Part shown: in pieces, positions 62,900 to 64,000 of the stretch | How the letters are laid out: the number at the start of each line of letters is the position of its first letter | Position numbering within the stretch: the first letter of the stretch is position 1 | From: an uncultured Flavobacteriaceae bacterium | Lineage (GTDB): Bacteria; Bacteroidota; Bacteroidia; Flavobacteriales; Flavobacteriaceae | Length of the DNA stretch: 64,000 nucleotides | Assembly (NCBI GenBank): GCA_937944485.1 | Contig: CALDYU010000005.1 | Coordinates: forward strand, 451,998-515,997 | Reading direction: 5' to 3' | The notes under the pieces: model-generated | The model's input: only the letters and a program-made list of their open reading frames with translations | Told to the model about the DNA's origin: nothing | Database searches by the model: none | Position numbers and translations under genes: made by a program

Positions 62900-62930
62900 A
62901 AGAGCAGCTTCATTAGGAGCTGCTCTTTTT
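62900..62930 (+). terminator. Rho-independent terminator before the acetyltransferase
   Basis: Perfect 10-bp arms AAGAGCAGCT / AGCTGCTCTT, 8-base loop, followed by T's. Confidence 0.85.
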
Positions 62931-62968
62931 GTTTTATTAACTTTAGATGCTTTCTTAAATTATCGATT

Positions 62969-63484
62969 ATGGGTATTGTTTTTAGAAAATGTAATGTCGC
63001 TCATTTAGACGAATTGGTTCGTATTTCAAAAACAACATTTGTTGATGCTTTTGAGAAAGGTAATAAGCCAGAAGACTTTAGAACCTATATTGAAGACGCG
63101 TTTGATAAAAGTACTATCGAGCGACAACTAAATAATAAAGATTCAAAATTTTACTTCGTTTATAAAGAGGAACACCTAGCAGGATATTTTAAGCTCAATG
63201 AAAGTGAAACGCAAACAGAATTTAAAACGGAGCATTCAATTGAACTTGAAAGAATTTATATTTTAAAAAAATTTCAAGGCCAGCAATTAGGAGCATATAT
63301 ACTTCGTGAAGTACAAAATATGGGCATATTAGGAAACAAGAAATTCATTTGGCTTGGGGTTTGGCAAAAAAATAAAAGAGCTATTCGATTTTATGAAAAG
63401 CATGGTTTTGTCAAATTTGGAACCCACCCCTACTTTATTGGACAAGACAAGCAGACTGATTGGTTAATGCGGTTAGAATTATAA
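62969..63484 (+). CDS. GNAT-family N-acetyltransferase
   Basis: A 171-residue GNAT protein: ELERIYILKKFQGQQLGAYILREV holds the acetyl-CoA pyrophosphate-binding motif (Q-x-x-G-x-G/A), and WLGVWQKNKRAIRFYEKHGFVKFGTH is motif B. It transfers an acetyl group from acetyl-CoA to an amine; the substrate is unknown. Followed immediately by a bidirectional terminator. Confidence 0.9.
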   Translation: MGIVFRKCNVAHLDELVRISKTTFVDAFEKGNKPEDFRTYIEDAFDKSTIERQLNNKDSKFYFVYKEEHLAGYFKLNESETQTEFKTEHSIELERIYILKKFQGQQLGAYILREVQNMGILGNKKFIWLGVWQKNKRAIRFYEKHGFVKFGTHPYFIGQDKQTDWLMRLEL

Positions 63485-63518
63485 AAAAAGCCTTTTCTAA
63501 TTAGAAAAGGCTTTTTTT
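63484..63518. terminator. Bidirectional terminator
   Basis: AAAAAAAGCCTTTTC / GAAAAGGCTTTTTTT, with a TAATTA loop and T-runs on both strands. Lies between the convergent acetyltransferase and T9SS-substrate genes. Confidence 0.92.
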
Positions 63519-63538
63519 ATAAAACACTTTTTTGACGC

Positions 63539-64000
63539 TTACCTTCTTACTACAAATCGTTTTATAACTACCTCATCACCTTTGGTAAGCCTTAATAAAT
63601 ACGAACCTGCCGAAATTTCTGAAATATTGAATTGGCCGTCAAAATCCTTTGGGGATATAATGGCTGTTTTAATTTGTCTACCGATATTATCAAAGATAGT
63701 TAGTTGCACTGTACTCTCAGAATCATTAGCAAAGAAGTAATTTACATTTAAAGTGCTATTTGTCGGCACAGGACTTAATTCTAAAAATGAACTAGGAGCT
63801 ATATAAGCTGTTAAACCAGAAACACCACCTGTAATCAAACAACCCATCACTTGAACTTCGGCCATATGAAGTATGCCATTATTTGCAAGTTGAATGCGAA
63901 TGTATCTTCCTTCGGTATTAAGAGTTAGTGTTTCTTCTAAACCAGCAACGCCGTTAAAGAAATACTCAAAGATACTGGCATCATTTCTTAAATCATCAAG
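63539..64000 (-). CDS. Discoidin-like T9SS type A sorting-domain protein, C-terminal part
   Basis: Open at the right edge of the window, so the N-terminus is outside. The visible 153 residues contain the end of an F5/8 type C (discoidin)-like carbohydrate-binding domain (RYIRIQLANNGI, then MAEVQVMG). A type A sorting domain follows: STLNVNYFFANDSESTVQLTIFDNIGRQ, ISAGSYLLRLTKGDEVVIKRFVVRR. The C-terminal signal is used by the type IX secretion system to export and anchor the protein, often an extracellular enzyme acting on polysaccharides. Confidence 0.88.
   Translation of the reverse strand, partial: LDDLRNDASIFEYFFNGVAGLEETLTLNTEGRYIRIQLANNGILHMAEVQVMGCLITGGVSGLTAYIAPSSFLELSPVPTNSTLNVNYFFANDSESTVQLTIFDNIGRQIKTAIISPKDFDGQFNISEISAGSYLLRLTKGDEVVIKRFVVRR

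Overview
The window is a chromosomal segment from a member of the Flavobacteriaceae (Bacteroidota), probably a marine one. The evidence is: gliding/type IX secretion genes (SprE/PorW, GldH, a C-terminal T9SS sorting domain at the right edge); a bactofilin followed by an ATP synthase operon without atpD/atpC; several flavobacterial small-protein families; Bacteroidota-type -7 promoter motifs (TAnnTTTG) in front of many starts; weak use of Shine-Dalgarno sites; and a low-GC sequence.

Layout. 1-4000: end of a surface polysaccharide locus (UDP-GlcNAc 2-epimerase, GT2 glycosyltransferase, polyprenyl-phosphate sugar transferase, UDP-glucuronate decarboxylase-like enzyme). 4390-8588: purD, small membrane proteins, a DUF4254 protein and a heptosyltransferase-like GT9. 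8585-12926 (minus strand): a TetR regulator, a three-gene arsenosugar set (ArsS radical SAM, peroxidase-like protein, DUF2064 transferase) and a PaaE-like reductase. Two near-identical palindromes at 9223 and 13134 look like operators of the TetR protein. 13378-22347: sprE, bactofilin, atpI/Z, a small membrane gene and atpBEFHAG, closed by a strong terminator. 22367-33286: an MFS exporter, hydrolase/ECF sigma/membrane protein trio, flippase, dut, nucleotidyltransferase, a TPR/LolB-like/EnvC set, thioesterase and a SPOR protein.

33377-49430: the DNA-uptake gene dprA, split in two by a 14.9-kb integrated element (34139-49073). Joining the two dprA pieces at a shared TAC restores the reading frame of a normal-length DprA. 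The element carries a large serine recombinase at its left end, and its two ends form the inverted-repeat arms expected of an attP. It also encodes a small resolvase, a compact protein with family A DNA polymerase-like motifs, several unknown small proteins, and a type II restriction-modification system (two D12-class adenine methyltransferases, a nuclease with two PD-(D/E)xK-like sites, a C protein with C-box operators). The rest is an XRE regulator, a 950-base non-coding segment with paired direct repeats, and a 655-residue lipoprotein. I see no relaxase, capsid or terminase. It is best described as a replicative, defence-carrying integrative element or satellite that disables competence.

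49431-64000: host genes again: a frameshifted small gene, an FKBP isomerase, trpS, an acyltransferase, an ECF sigma/anti-sigma-barrel pair, recA, trhO, a small membrane gene with an internal TGA, ricT-gldH-PBP1A, a GNAT acetyltransferase and the C-terminus of a secreted discoidin-type T9SS substrate.
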